This document shows, one piece after another, positions 37,397 to 48,554 of a stretch of 64,000 bases of DNA (positions within the stretch are counted from its first letter, which is position 1; every line of letters starts with the position of its first letter). This stretch comes from CAWJMN01 sp963844055. Its GTDB lineage: Bacteria > Planctomycetota > Planctomycetia > Pirellulales > Pirellulaceae. The notes under the pieces are model-generated. The model was not told the DNA's origin. It saw nothing but the letters and a program-made list of their open reading frames with translations, and ran no database searches. The DNA lies in NCBI GenBank assembly GCA_963844055.1, contig CAWJMN010000001.1, positions 248,001-312,000 on the forward strand, written 5' to 3'. The position numbers were made by a program, and so were the translations under genes.

Positions 37397-37728
37397 GCTT
37401 GGCGAAGGGGAGCAAAAGGCTAGGGGAGGAAGCGGCGTGAATCGAGGTGTTGTTCCATCCTAACGGATGAGGGGTAGTTTGTGCGGCGCTTTGCGGGTGC
37501 ACATAAACCATCGCTAGGCAAGTTGCTGAGATTCGGTTTCCACAAAAAACCGTGGATTCTGCGGGGACTTTCGGAATAGTCGGGCAAAGCCAAAAACGCC
37601 TGATGCCCGTGATACGCGACTTTTTGCGGTTACCCCGCGCACGGCTAGCGCCCCGCATTGGTTCGAGTCGGCACCCGGCGGTCGCCGATAAATCGATGAT
37701 GGTTCATTAGCTTTTGGAGACTCTCGCC
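37397..37728. other. divergent intergenic region
   Basis: About 330 bases between the methyltransferase gene (minus) and the plus-strand unknown gene. No gene or RNA is supported. An intact GCTAGC sits near 37646. Confidence 0.3.
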
Positions 37729-38883
37729 ATGCCCAGTCGACCACTCCTGTTTGTTGGATTGATTGCTGCCGCTTTCATCGTTCCCTATGTGGCGACAGAT
37801 AAGGACTTCGTAAAGACAGCCGGCGATCAGTGGGGCAAACTTACGGGCGGCTTCAAAAGTAAACCCAAAGAGCCCTCGCTCGAAGAGTTGATCGATCAGC
37901 TCACCGCAGAACATCCCCCTCTAACCCCGTGGGTGCCAGAACCCTATTCCAACGGCCAAGATCCCTACGGATCGCGCGGTGGAGTTCGCGCCCGGACGGT
38001 CTCTAGTCCGTCGGAAGGGAATGGTACTGGCTCGTCGGGCTACAACAGCGGCAGTACCAATTCGGGCAGCAGTACGACCGACAGTTCTGGAAGCGGCGGC
38101 AATAGCTACGGCTCCACGGGAAATAGCGGCACTTCCGGCAACAGCTATGGCAGCTACGGTTCCGCCGGAAATACAAGCAACTCTGGAAGCACTGGCTCGG
38201 GAACGAGTGGTTCAAGCTTCGGCTCGTCCGGCACGAACAACAATTCTTCCAGCAGCGGCAGTTCCACAACAAACAGTTACAATAGCGGAAGTGCTTCAAC
38301 GGCGGCTCGACCTGCAGATACCTCCGGCAGCCCCAAATTGGCAGGGGGCGTTCCCGGAGCAGCACCGCCGCTTCCCGATAGTTTGCTCGAAGGACCGGCC
38401 ATCTTTGACCTGTGGGAAGTCTTTCGGTTTGATGCACCGCCGGCCTGGGTGATGGCCCGCTGGAAGCGAGTTTCGACCGTAACGAGCGAGCGGAATCTGC
38501 GAGGTCTACGCGTGCCGCTGATGACCGGAACACGCATGGATGACTTGGCTGGCTCGCTCACTTATTACTACGACAAGAATCAACAAGTCCAGCGCATCAC
38601 GTTTGAAGGGGTGACTGGCGATGATGCTCGCTTAGTGCAGCTTGTTACCGAGCAGTACGGCCTTCGTCCTGTCCCATCGCTGCAGGCAGGCTTGTATCTT
38701 GGTCAAACCCGCAGCCGCATCACTGCTGTTTTGCGAGTGAGCAATCCACCTGTCGTGCTCACCAAAGAGCCGCTCAAGCGGATGGAAGTTGCGCTAGAGA
38801 TCAATCGCCCCGACAGTGGCATCAAGATGAGCGATCACATGACCGATCTGCTCAAGGCGGATCGGTTGCAAAAGAAGTGGTAA
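37729..38883 (+). CDS. conserved planctomycete-type protein with Ser/Gly/Asn low-complexity insert
   Basis: I start at ATG 37729 (GGAG about 9 bases upstream). Of 384 residues, the first 25 form a signal or anchor helix (PLLFVGLIAAAFIVPYVA). Residues 75-205 are Ser/Gly/Asn/Tyr/Thr-rich low complexity, and the rest is a folded domain with AIFDLWEVFRFDAPPAWVMA, VSTVTSERNLRGLRVPLMTG and FEGVTGDDARLVQLV. I do not recognise a functional family; it looks like one of the planctomycete-restricted domains. It may be exported. The low-complexity run is the most variable part and may be a linker between anchor and domain. Confidence 0.7.
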   Translation: MPSRPLLFVGLIAAAFIVPYVATDKDFVKTAGDQWGKLTGGFKSKPKEPSLEELIDQLTAEHPPLTPWVPEPYSNGQDPYGSRGGVRARTVSSPSEGNGTGSSGYNSGSTNSGSSTTDSSGSGGNSYGSTGNSGTSGNSYGSYGSAGNTSNSGSTGSGTSGSSFGSSGTNNNSSSSGSSTTNSYNSGSASTAARPADTSGSPKLAGGVPGAAPPLPDSLLEGPAIFDLWEVFRFDAPPAWVMARWKRVSTVTSERNLRGLRVPLMTGTRMDDLAGSLTYYYDKNQQVQRITFEGVTGDDARLVQLVTEQYGLRPVPSLQAGLYLGQTRSRITAVLRVSNPPVVLTKEPLKRMEVALEINRPDSGIKMSDHMTDLLKADRLQKKW

Positions 38884-38892
38884 ACGCGGCGA

Positions 38893-39189
38893 CTAGTGTC
38901 CGCCGTGTCCCCCAGCCCGTTGTTGAGGCCCCTTCTTCGTAACCTTGGGGGCTGGCTGATCATTGGGATCTGCAAAACGGCGACCGTTCGGGCGAAGCAT
39001 CACCAGCAGTCCCAGCACCAAGCACAACAGGACCAGCGTCCAGCCGATGGCCGTCTTCGCCATCCCTTGCTGCGCCAGAAGAACGGCCGCGTGGCTCTGT
39101 TGCTCCATCGCCATCCATACCAATGTCCCTAGTGCCAGCGCAGTCCCACGGCCCATCAGCTTGCGAACGCTTTCCAAATTTCCGATCAA
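38893..39189 (-). CDS. small membrane protein
   Basis: The start is taken as the TTG at 39189, with GAGGAG 7 bases upstream, giving 98 residues. There are two hydrophobic segments, GTALALGTLVWMAMEQQSH (weak) and TAIGWTLVLLCLVLGLLVML (strong), followed by a basic cytoplasmic tail rich in Gly, Gln and His. A longer frame reaches 39279 but has no clear site. The gene is convergent with the preceding one (10-base gap). The function is unknown. Confidence 0.55.
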   Translation of the reverse strand: MIGNLESVRKLMGRGTALALGTLVWMAMEQQSHAAVLLAQQGMAKTAIGWTLVLLCLVLGLLVMLRPNGRRFADPNDQPAPKVTKKGPQQRAGGHGGH

Positions 39190-39473
39190 GGGACAGCTCC
39201 TCACAGAGTTCAAATCCAGGTGCATTGTGGCGGATGTATCCACGCCGCCGAGCTTCCATCTTAAACCACGCCCTGCCACTCTGCCAAACGGACCCCGAGA
39301 GTTTCCGTGGCCTTCAAGCCTTTACCGTGGCAATCCCTACAATCGTCCGATAAGTCGTTAAGGGCGCAACACTTACGGGGCGGAGGGGCGGGGCCGGTTG
39401 GGCCGTTTCACTTGGAGCGACAGACTTCGCGTACAATGAAGGCTCGTTTTGCGCTGGTCCTGCGGTCCTTCTG

Positions 39474-39788
39474 ATGTCGTTCCCCCTTATGCTCATCCAT
39501 TCCCTAGACCAGCCGCACATTCCCCCGATGACCATGCCCGCCCGCTTTCGGCTGGAAGTTGTCTACTTTATGACCCCTCCCGGCAATGACGGCGTTCCCG
39601 CCATGGGCCCCAACGAGTACTGGGTCAAGCACGAGAATGCGGTCAAATGGCTCGATGAACTGGTCGTACGGCTGGTTTCGCCTCTGGATGCCGCTTCCAA
39701 GGCGGAGGTGGAGTTAACCGAGGACCAAGAACGTTGGCTGGAGTGGATGGTTTCCAACCAGATCCAGCATATTCGGGTCGAGGCCTAG
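39474..39788 (+). CDS. small conserved-looking hypothetical protein
   Basis: A 104-residue frame with protein-like composition (PARFRLEVVYFMTPPGNDGV, NAVKWLDELVVRLVSPLDAA and a Glu-rich helical end, EVELTEDQERWLEWMVSNQI). The start may be the Met at residue 6 or later. There is no named domain. Its stop overlaps the stop of the minus-strand frame that follows by four bases. Confidence 0.5.
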   Translation: MSFPLMLIHSLDQPHIPPMTMPARFRLEVVYFMTPPGNDGVPAMGPNEYWVKHENAVKWLDELVVRLVSPLDAASKAEVELTEDQERWLEWMVSNQIQHIRVEA

Positions 39789-39982
39789 CTAGGCCCCCCA
39801 AAACCAGTAGTGGTTTTCTTGAAAATGTTGCCCACGTGCATCAAACCGTAACCTAGGTTTCCGTAGGTCCGAAGGTAGCGGCTGGGTAAATCGATGCGCC
39901 GCGCTACTTTCTCCAGACCGATGTACTGTCGCTCTCGGCATAGCCGTTGCAGCCGTTGCAGAACTAATTTTTCAGCAATCAC
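39785..39982 (-). CDS. possible small basic protein, convergent with preceding gene
   Basis: A 65-residue frame whose helical, basic composition (KLVLQRLQRLCRERQY, VARRIDLPSRYLRTYGNLG) looks more protein-like than a chance frame. No Shine-Dalgarno is clear and no family is recognised. The stops of the two genes overlap (39785-39788). Confidence 0.3.
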   Translation of the reverse strand: MIAEKLVLQRLQRLCRERQYIGLEKVARRIDLPSRYLRTYGNLGYGLMHVGNIFKKTTTGFGGPS

Positions 39983-40085
39983 TGAAGAGTTATAAAGTAA
40001 CGATTGACGCTGGCTGGCTCATGGGCTCAAACAACAAGTGGCGTCTTCCCTTGGGGAAAGGCGTCTACCGGTGGAGAGACGTTCG

Positions 40086-41906
40086 ATGAAGCTGATGACC
40101 GCAACGAAACAAGTCTTCCGATACCTGATTTGGTACGCGTGCCTATTTCCCACGCTTGCCTTTGCGACGCAGCCGCGTGGCATGGTAGGAAGCCCTGTCT
40201 ATCACAGCAACTATTATCAGCCCGCGTATTCCAGCAGCTATGATGCCCAGGCTGCTGCGGGAGGCTATGCACCCGCAAGCCATTACCAATCGCAGTATCG
40301 CCCTGCCGGTTATCCTAGCGCCATGCCCGCTGGCTATCCGAATGCTCAAGCGAACTATGCACCGCAGCCCTACCAACAAGCTCCTCAATATCGGCCAACA
40401 CAGTATCAGCCAGCGCAGTTCCAGCAGGTTCAATATCCGCCGCAGTACCAAGCCCAGGCACCAGCTCAAGCGGCGTACTACGCGCCACCAGCAGGCTATG
40501 CTCCCGCTGCTTATCCACAACAGCAGGGCTTTACGATCAACGTTCCCCAGCCACGACCAACGACCGCTTATCGCGTGACCTATCCAGGTGGCGATGGCTA
40601 TACGGCCTACGCTCCACAAGTTGCCTATCGCCCTGTGCAATCGCAGGTGACTTACTTGCGTCCTGTCACCGTGTACGATCCGATCACCGCTCGCCAAGTG
40701 GTTTACTATGCACCTTGCACGGGAAACACTTGCTATCAAGCTCCTGCCGTTGCTCAAGTTCCTGTAAGCCGTTGTGGCCAGCCTGCCTATGCAACTCCTG
40801 CCGCTTGCGGTGTGGCTGCTGCACCTGCTTGTGGCGCACCTTCCGGCTGCGGTTCACAGTCGAAGGGGCTGTTTGGTGGTTGCAAGCTTTTCAATTGCAA
40901 GCTGTTTAACGGTGGACTGTTCAATCGCAACACGAATACTTGCTATAGCGGTACCTGTGCCCCAGCGGGCTGTGGACCTGTCGCTTGTGCACCTGCCGGC
41001 TGTGGAGTTCCTTACACGGGGATCCCAGCAGGTTGCGGCGGTGCGGTAGCTCAGCCTTATTACAATCCAGCTCCGGCAGCTACGGGGATTCCTGTGATCT
41101 CTGCACCGGCTGCTCCGATCACGGTTGCCCCGACGGCTCCGCGGACCACGATTGCTCCTTACAACTCGGTGCCGGGTGCTCGTATTCCTCCTCCAGGAAC
41201 GCGTGCTCCAGGTAGCTTGGGCCCAGCTCCCATCACTTCGCCAGCGACCGGCTTTCCCGGTGGTGTAGCGCAGCCGCCAGCAACTTTCACTCCTTCGCCG
41301 GGGGCTCCTGCGGATGCCGCTCCATCGCTGAATACCACGCCGAATCCAAACTTTGTACCTTCGGGTGCCGGTGCGGGGGTTCCTGCAACTACGCCTAACT
41401 TCAGCAGCAACTATGCTCCTGCGACTTCGGTCCCTGCGTATGGCCAGCCTGCAACCGGTAACGGTTATGGCACAGCTCCTTACGAAGGAAGCAGCGTTCC
41501 CTCACGAACGTTGCAAGGCCAAGGCAGCTATCCTGGTGCCGTGGCTCCTGCTGCTGGAACCAATGATGGTACGCCTGCCACTCGCAGCAGCGTGAAGCCT
41601 TTTGCCGACCCCGATCGTTCGCAAGAACCAAAGCAAGACAATGCAGCACCACAGTTGCTCGATCCACGTGATCGTACGGCTCGCGTGCAAGGCGCAGCTT
41701 GGCCGGTTGTTCCTGCCAAGTGGCCAACTCGTAGCAGCGACACCAGCAGCCCTAGCTCGACCATCATGCAACCTCGTCAAACCAGCTATCGCGAGATGTC
41801 ACATCGCCCCGTAAATAGCACGATGACGGCTCCAGCGGACGACATGGTTCCTGTGGCAACGCCGACCGCCGTCGTTGATGACAGCGGCTGGACTTCCTCG
41901 CTGTAA
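40086..41906 (+). CDS. secreted Tyr/Pro/Gln-rich and Cys-rich surface protein
   Basis: The start at ATG 40086 (GGTGGAGAG upstream) gives a signal peptide, KLMTATKQVFRYLIWYACLF ending TLAFA, and a 606-residue protein. Residues about 30-160 are rich in Tyr, Pro, Gln and Ala with Y-x-P-A/Q repeats. Residues about 205-310 have many cysteines in repeated AGCG and CxPAGC patterns. The rest is Ala/Pro/Thr-rich and ends VATPTAVVDDSGWTSSL. Proteins of this type occur in planctomycetes, which have cysteine-rich, proline-rich wall-associated proteins. The cysteine pattern suggests disulfide crosslinking in the envelope. The function is not known. Confidence 0.65.
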   Translation: MKLMTATKQVFRYLIWYACLFPTLAFATQPRGMVGSPVYHSNYYQPAYSSSYDAQAAAGGYAPASHYQSQYRPAGYPSAMPAGYPNAQANYAPQPYQQAPQYRPTQYQPAQFQQVQYPPQYQAQAPAQAAYYAPPAGYAPAAYPQQQGFTINVPQPRPTTAYRVTYPGGDGYTAYAPQVAYRPVQSQVTYLRPVTVYDPITARQVVYYAPCTGNTCYQAPAVAQVPVSRCGQPAYATPAACGVAAAPACGAPSGCGSQSKGLFGGCKLFNCKLFNGGLFNRNTNTCYSGTCAPAGCGPVACAPAGCGVPYTGIPAGCGGAVAQPYYNPAPAATGIPVISAPAAPITVAPTAPRTTIAPYNSVPGARIPPPGTRAPGSLGPAPITSPATGFPGGVAQPPATFTPSPGAPADAAPSLNTTPNPNFVPSGAGAGVPATTPNFSSNYAPATSVPAYGQPATGNGYGTAPYEGSSVPSRTLQGQGSYPGAVAPAAGTNDGTPATRSSVKPFADPDRSQEPKQDNAAPQLLDPRDRTARVQGAAWPVVPAKWPTRSSDTSSPSSTIMQPRQTSYREMSHRPVNSTMTAPADDMVPVATPTAVVDDSGWTSSL

Positions 41907-41933
41907 GCTGCCGTTTACAACCGTCGCGCATAA

Positions 41934-41974
41934 AAAAGGCCCCCAGTAATCCAAACGATTGCTGGGGGCCTTTT
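41934..41974. terminator. bidirectional rho-independent terminator
   Basis: AAAAGGCCCCCAG (41934-41946) pairs perfectly with CTGGGGGCCTTTT (41962-41974), flanked by A- and T-runs. It lies between the convergent surface-protein gene and infC, so it can serve both strands. This is the clearest terminator in the window. Confidence 0.9.
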
Positions 41975-42003
41975 GCTTTTATCGTGCAAACATTGCCAAG
42001 CGA

Positions 42004-42537
42004 TTAACGTGGCATCAGTGTCGCGATCATACGCTTTTGCTGGTACTGTGGCGGAGATTCAAGCTTCGAGACATCGGCAAGGTCCAAAATGACCTTGTCC
42101 ATGACCTTGCGGCCTTCGTCGATGTGGGCCTGTTCACGGCCGCGATACATCACGGAGACTTGCACCTTGTCTTTGTGCTGCAAGAATCCACGAGCCTGCT
42201 TTACCTTGAACTCGATATCGTGATCACCAGTCTTGGGCCGTAGACGAATTTCTTTCGTCTTCGGATGGTGAGTCGCCTGGTGAGACTTCTTGTTCTTCTC
42301 GTACTTGTACTTGCCGAAGTCCATGATGCGGCACACGGGAGGCCGTTCATTGGGAGCAACTTCTACCAAGTCGAGTCCTACGTCTCGTGCGCGTCGCAGC
42401 GCATCGTCCACAGGGATAATACCTAGCTGAGCTCCATCGTCCGCAATGACACGAATCGGAGAAATGCGGATTTGCTCGTTAATCCGGGTCGTGACTTTTT
42501 GGTCCGCTGGACGGTTCGAAAAACGATCGATCGCGAT
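42004..42537 (-). CDS. infC: translation initiation factor IF-3, probable AUC start codon
   Basis: IF-3 binds the 30S subunit and proofreads start codons. The frame holds VTTRINEQIRISPIRVIADD, the usual N-terminal domain, then VGLDLVEVAPNERPPVCRIM, DFGKYKYEKNKKSHQ and the C-terminal VSVMYRGREQAHIDEGRKVM. The conserved part extends upstream of the first ATG (42411), but no ATG, GTG or TTG is available before an in-frame stop (TAA). The only candidates are ATC codons at 42537 and 42531. The first has AGGAAAGGG about 8 bases upstream and gives 177 residues, the usual size. A non-AUG start is the known basis of infC autoregulation in other bacteria. Confidence 0.93.
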   Translation of the reverse strand: MAIDRFSNRPADQKVTTRINEQIRISPIRVIADDGAQLGIIPVDDALRRARDVGLDLVEVAPNERPPVCRIMDFGKYKYEKNKKSHQATHHPKTKEIRLRPKTGDHDIEFKVKQARGFLQHKDKVQVSVMYRGREQAHIDEGRKVMDKVILDLADVSKLESPPQYQQKRMIATLMPR

Positions 42538-42796
42538 TTGTTCGCCCTTTCCTAATAGATTCTTACCGCGGGTTTATTGTCGCTACCAGGGACCCGCATA
42601 CCCTGGACTTTTGTTCCAACCTAAATCCTTGCGACCCTCGCCAAAAATGGGAGGCCCACAAAGGGAATTGCTTGAAAGTAAACTGTAAGTATCGACGTTC
42701 ACCCTAGGCGGCGTCAAGAAGACGTTTTTGCCAATTCTGGCTGGCTGGCGACCAGTCACACCCGCCCCGGCCGATTGTCACCTTCGGCGCTCTAAT

Positions 42797-42829
42797 GGCG
42801 CAAGTCAATGCTGCGATTGATCTTGCGCC
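42797..42829 (-). terminator. hairpin in the thrS-infC gap
   Basis: GGCGCAAGTCAAT and ATTGATCTTGCGCC pair with one bulged base around GCTGCG, starting about 33 bases after the thrS stop. No U-run follows, so it may be an attenuator or leader hairpin rather than a terminator. The whole gap to infC is about 325 bases and holds no gene. Confidence 0.4.
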
Positions 42830-42861
42830 GCTAAATCGGCTGTAAACGCCTGCTTGTGGGA

Positions 42862-44862
<2,001 letters not shown>

Positions 44863-45242
44863 GGAGGGGTATTACTTGCCGTTACAGAATGGGATTCGCC
44901 AGCCCCTAGCCGAGCTACAAAATCGGCCGAAACTTCAGCTGTCGAACGTGTCGCCCAGTATATCCGTAAGACAACAAGAGGGGGAATAGAGTTCGGGGGG
45001 CTCGAAAAGAAGGATGCGGTGCTATCAGACGATTAAAGCGGCTTTACCACCTTTTCCAAAAGGGATGCGTTGGACCGTTCGCCCCGACAGTTTGCCAGAT
45101 GGGAGCGACCGGCAGTTTGGGCCGATAGCGGCCCCCTCTCCGGCTGATCCGGGGTTGTTTTTGTTGACCCCTTAGAAATGCGCCGGTAGATTTTAGGCAT
45201 CGTGCCAGTTGTTGGTGGCTTGTGGATTCAAAGCGACTTCCT
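44863..45242. other. divergent region upstream of thrS
   Basis: About 380 bases between thrS and the GNAT gene. No T-box-like element is recognised. A frame on the minus strand (45044-45298) overlaps the GNAT start and is not supported. Both genes' promoters should be here. Confidence 0.35.
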
Positions 45243-45806
45243 ATGGGAATAACGTACTTCAAGCGATTTCGCATGGAGGTGGACCTCGACAGCGTCAAGC
45301 TGCCCGAGCCCTCCCTTCCGTCCGGCTATCGCCTGATCCCTTGGAAGGACTCGCTGCTTGAGCCCCATTCCGAAGTCAAATTCAAGTGCTTTCGATCCGA
45401 GATTGACGCCAGCGTTTTTCCTTGCCTAGGGGAACGCGAAGGTTGCCGCCGATTAATGCACGAGATTTCCACGCGGGCGAACTTTGTCCCCTCGGCGACG
45501 TGGCTGATCGAACATTTTCCGGATGACGCCCGTCGGCCCGATCCCTGTGGCACGATTCAAGGTTTGATTGACGACTTTGGCATCGGAGCGATCCAAAATG
45601 TCGGCATTACGCCGGGGCATCGTGGGTTGGGATTGGGGTCGGTACTGCTTTACCACGGGCTGCAAGGCTTCCGCCAGGCGGGAATGCGGCGGGTTTTTCT
45701 GGAAGTGACCGCCCAAAACACCGGTGCACTACGGCTTTACGAACGGCTCGGTTTTCGGACGACGAAGACCGTTTATAAGGCGGCCGAGGTTGCCTCCGTG
45801 GAATAA
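45243..45806 (+). CDS. GNAT family N-acetyltransferase
   Basis: The protein of about 187 residues has a C-terminal GNAT core: IGAIQNVGITPGHRGLGLGS (motif A with the acetyl-CoA loop, RGLGLG), LLYHGLQGFRQAGMRRVFLE and TAQNTGALRLYERLGFRTTK. The N-terminal half is divergent. The start is uncertain: ATG 45243 gives GITYFKRFRMEVDL, and a Met ten residues on is possible. The target amine is unknown. It lies alone on this strand, about 165 bases before the first M16 gene. Confidence 0.85.
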   Translation: MGITYFKRFRMEVDLDSVKLPEPSLPSGYRLIPWKDSLLEPHSEVKFKCFRSEIDASVFPCLGEREGCRRLMHEISTRANFVPSATWLIEHFPDDARRPDPCGTIQGLIDDFGIGAIQNVGITPGHRGLGLGSVLLYHGLQGFRQAGMRRVFLEVTAQNTGALRLYERLGFRTTKTVYKAAEVASVE

Positions 45807-45971
45807 TTGGGTAACGTTGGAGGGGCTTAAGGCCCTGCTTCGCCCCCAACCCCGGCTTCATTTTTGTTAAGCTAAAGCCCTGAAATGGCCCGGGACTTGG
45901 CCAAGGGTCTTCCCGCAAGTTCTTTGCTCGGTTTGGATTGTCGTCCTCAGCCTAGAAATACCTCCCCTATC

Positions 45972-47225
45972 GTGACGCAAAAGATTTACTCGCATCAGCT
46001 TGCCAATGGATTCACCTTGGTTGCCGAAGAGATGGATTGGCTAGAGTCTGCCGCCTTCTCGCTCATCGTTCCGGCCGGTTGCATGCGCGAAGATCGCAAA
46101 GATGGCGGCCTGGCGAATCTCACTTGTGAGTTGGTCGAGCGTGGCGCGGGTTCTCGCGACAGTCGTCAACTTGTCGCCGATCTTGAAAACCTCGGGGCCG
46201 ATTGCTCCGGCACCTGTGGCAATTCGCATAGCAGTTTTGGCGGCGCGATGCCGGCCGAAAGCTTGCCAGCCGTGCTCGGCATTTATGCCGACGTCGTTCG
46301 CCGTCCGCACTTGCCTTCCGATCAACTAGAAGATGCACGCCAAGCCTGTTTGCAAGAAGTGCGAGCGCTAGAAGACGACCTTGCTCAGCGAGCGATGATT
46401 CGGCTGCGTGAAGAATACTACGGCGATCCTTGGGGGCGCAGCTGTCATGGAACGGTAGAGAGCCTTACCGCTCAAAACGATGCTACCGTTCGCAAGTTCT
46501 TTGAAACGCACTATCGACCTAGCGAGACGATCCTAAGCGTCGCTGGCAAGATCGACTGGCCCGCGCTAAAGGACCACGTAGAAGGATTGTTCGGCGATTG
46601 GAGTGGCGTGAAGTTGCCGCTGCCGGCAGAGAAAAGTTCGCCACAGCACTACTCGCATATTTCGGCCGACTCGAGCCAGACGCATATCGGCATTGCCTTT
46701 CGTGGGCAAAGCTACGCCGACAAGGATTACTTTTCGCTGCGTGGAGCGGTGGGAGTGCTGGGCGATGGCATGAGCAGTCGCCTCTTTACAGAAGTGCGTG
46801 AAAAGCGAGGCCTGGCCTACACGGTCTATGCCAGTTGCCATTCGCTACGGGATCGCGGCGCCGTCTTGGCCTATGCGGGCACGACCGGTGAACGGGCCCA
46901 AGAAACGCTCGACGTACTTTTGGAAGAGCTGACAAAGCTCTCGCAAGGCGTTCAGGCCGATGAGCTATCCCGTTTGAAGGGACGCATCAAGCGAGCGTTG
47001 ATTTTGCAGCAAGAATCGAGCCCTGCTCGTGCGAGCAACATCGCTGCCGACTGGTACTACTTGGGGCGTGTTCGGACCCGTGATGAACTTGGCCAAATGG
47101 TCGACCAGCTCACTTGTGAAAAGGTCAACGACTATTTGAAGGACCATCCTCCCGGCAATTTCACGATTGTCTCCCTGGGTGCACAACCGCTAACAGTGGG
47201 CGAGCGCTTTAGTGTCAAAGCGTGA
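45972..47225 (+). CDS. M16 family peptidase-like protein lacking the zinc motif
   Basis: The protein of about 417 residues has two M16 halves. Where the catalytic HxxEH should stand it has DGGLANLTCELVERGAG, so it is predicted to be non-catalytic. The second-half signature REKRGLAYTVYASCHSLRDR is clear. I start at GTG 45972 because TQKIYSHQLANGFTLVAEEM is the conserved opening; an ATG at 45885 would add 29 residues of unlikely sequence. It forms a pair with the next M16 gene 70 bases downstream, which does carry HxxEH. This is like the two-subunit mitochondrial or PqqFG-type processing peptidases, where an inactive subunit binds substrate. Confidence 0.8.
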   Translation: MTQKIYSHQLANGFTLVAEEMDWLESAAFSLIVPAGCMREDRKDGGLANLTCELVERGAGSRDSRQLVADLENLGADCSGTCGNSHSSFGGAMPAESLPAVLGIYADVVRRPHLPSDQLEDARQACLQEVRALEDDLAQRAMIRLREEYYGDPWGRSCHGTVESLTAQNDATVRKFFETHYRPSETILSVAGKIDWPALKDHVEGLFGDWSGVKLPLPAEKSSPQHYSHISADSSQTHIGIAFRGQSYADKDYFSLRGAVGVLGDGMSSRLFTEVREKRGLAYTVYASCHSLRDRGAVLAYAGTTGERAQETLDVLLEELTKLSQGVQADELSRLKGRIKRALILQQESSPARASNIAADWYYLGRVRTRDELGQMVDQLTCEKVNDYLKDHPPGNFTIVSLGAQPLTVGERFSVKA

Positions 47226-47295
47226 TGCGAGTTGCGGCTTGTCGTTTACTTTCTGGATTGCTGCTGGTTCCCTTTCTGCTAGTTAAAAAAGTCTC

Positions 47296-48543
47296 ATGAG
47301 CACTGCCGTTCAATTTCGCCATCATCAGCTCGCCAACGGTTTGGAAATTGTGGCCGAGTGCAATCCGGGCGCTTACTCTGCTTCGCTGGCATTCTTCGTG
47401 CGCACCGGTTCACGCGATGAGAATGACCAGAACTCAGGCGTGAGTCACTTTTTGGAACACATGGTTTTCAAAGGAACCCCTAAGCGCAGCGCCGCCGATG
47501 TGAATCGTCGTTTGGACGAAATCAGCTCGGGCAGCAACGCCTACACCAGTGAAGAGCAAACGGTCTATTACGCCACGACCCTTCCGGAAGATGTGCCAAA
47601 CCTGCTAGAGCTGTTGGCTGACATCATGCGCCCGCGCTGCGGACGGAAGATTTTGATACGGAGAAGAAAGTCATCTTGGAAGAGATTGCCAAATACGACG
47701 ATCAGCCTCCATATGGTGCTCATGAAAAGTGCATGGCAGCGCACTTTGTTGACCATCCTTTGGCACGCAGCATTTTGGGAACGGTGCAAAGTGTGGGCGC
47801 CCTCACCAGCCAGCAGATGTTGGCTTACTTTCACGACCGCTATAGCCCGAAAAACATTGTGCTCTCGGCAGGTGGCAACATCAATTTCGACCAGTTGGTA
47901 GCGCTGGCCGACCAGTACTGCGGACCGTGGCCGATGTTTGATGCCCCGCGTGAGCTACGTCGCGCCGACAAGCGAAGCAGCTTTCACGTGGTACAAAAGC
48001 CGCTCGCTTCGCAAGCCTATGTGGTGCAAACTTCGAATGCACCTGCAGCAGAAGATGATGATCGCTATGCCGCTCGTGTGCTCGGAACGATTTTGGGTGA
48101 TGACACCGGCAGCCGCATGTTCTGGGAGATGGTCGATACGGGCCTCGCAGAATACTCGGTCTTTGGCCCTCATGAATATCAAGGCACCGGCGTCTTCTTT
48201 ACCAGCATGAGCTGCACGCCGGAAGAAGTGGCCGAGAATCTGCAGCGAATCAAAGACATCTTCCGTGAGGCCGAGAAAAACGGCGTCACCAGTGAAGAGC
48301 TAGAACAAGCGAAGAACAAGATCTGCGCAGATGATCTTGTCTTCGGAACGTCCAGCCAATCGGATGTTTTCCGTAGGCAACGGCTGGTTGCAACGTCGCC
48401 AGTACAAGACGATCCGCGAAGGGGTGCAAGCCTATCGCGATGTCACGATCAAGGATATCCACCGGGTTCTAGAAAAGTATCCGATTTCGGATCCCACCAC
48501 GATCGTCATCGGCCCGATGGATAAAGTCGACCAGCCGGAATAG
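47296..48543 (+). CDS. M16 family zinc peptidase, broken by two frameshifts
   Basis: The intact protein would have about 415 residues. The first frame has NSGVSHFLEHMVFKGTPKRS with HxxEH (H51, E54, H55). It continues after a break near 47628-47635 as TEDFDTEKKVILEEIAKYDD, whose downstream glutamate is the third zinc ligand, and FVDHPLARSILGTVQSVGAL. A second break near 48333 leads to the end, LSSERPANRMFSVGNGWLQR. The first break is at GCGCCCGC, as in ispG, and one added base restores MRPALRTEDFD. The second needs two added bases (or one removed). Together with the upstream inactive homologue it would make a heterodimer. Confidence 0.75.
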
Positions 48544-48554
48544 ATGGTTGGCGG

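Noticed and set aside
40143..40757. 204-residue minus-strand frame opposite the surface protein
   Set aside because: It is a shadow of the repetitive Tyr/Pro/Gln coding sequence; the plus strand has a signal peptide and ribosome site.
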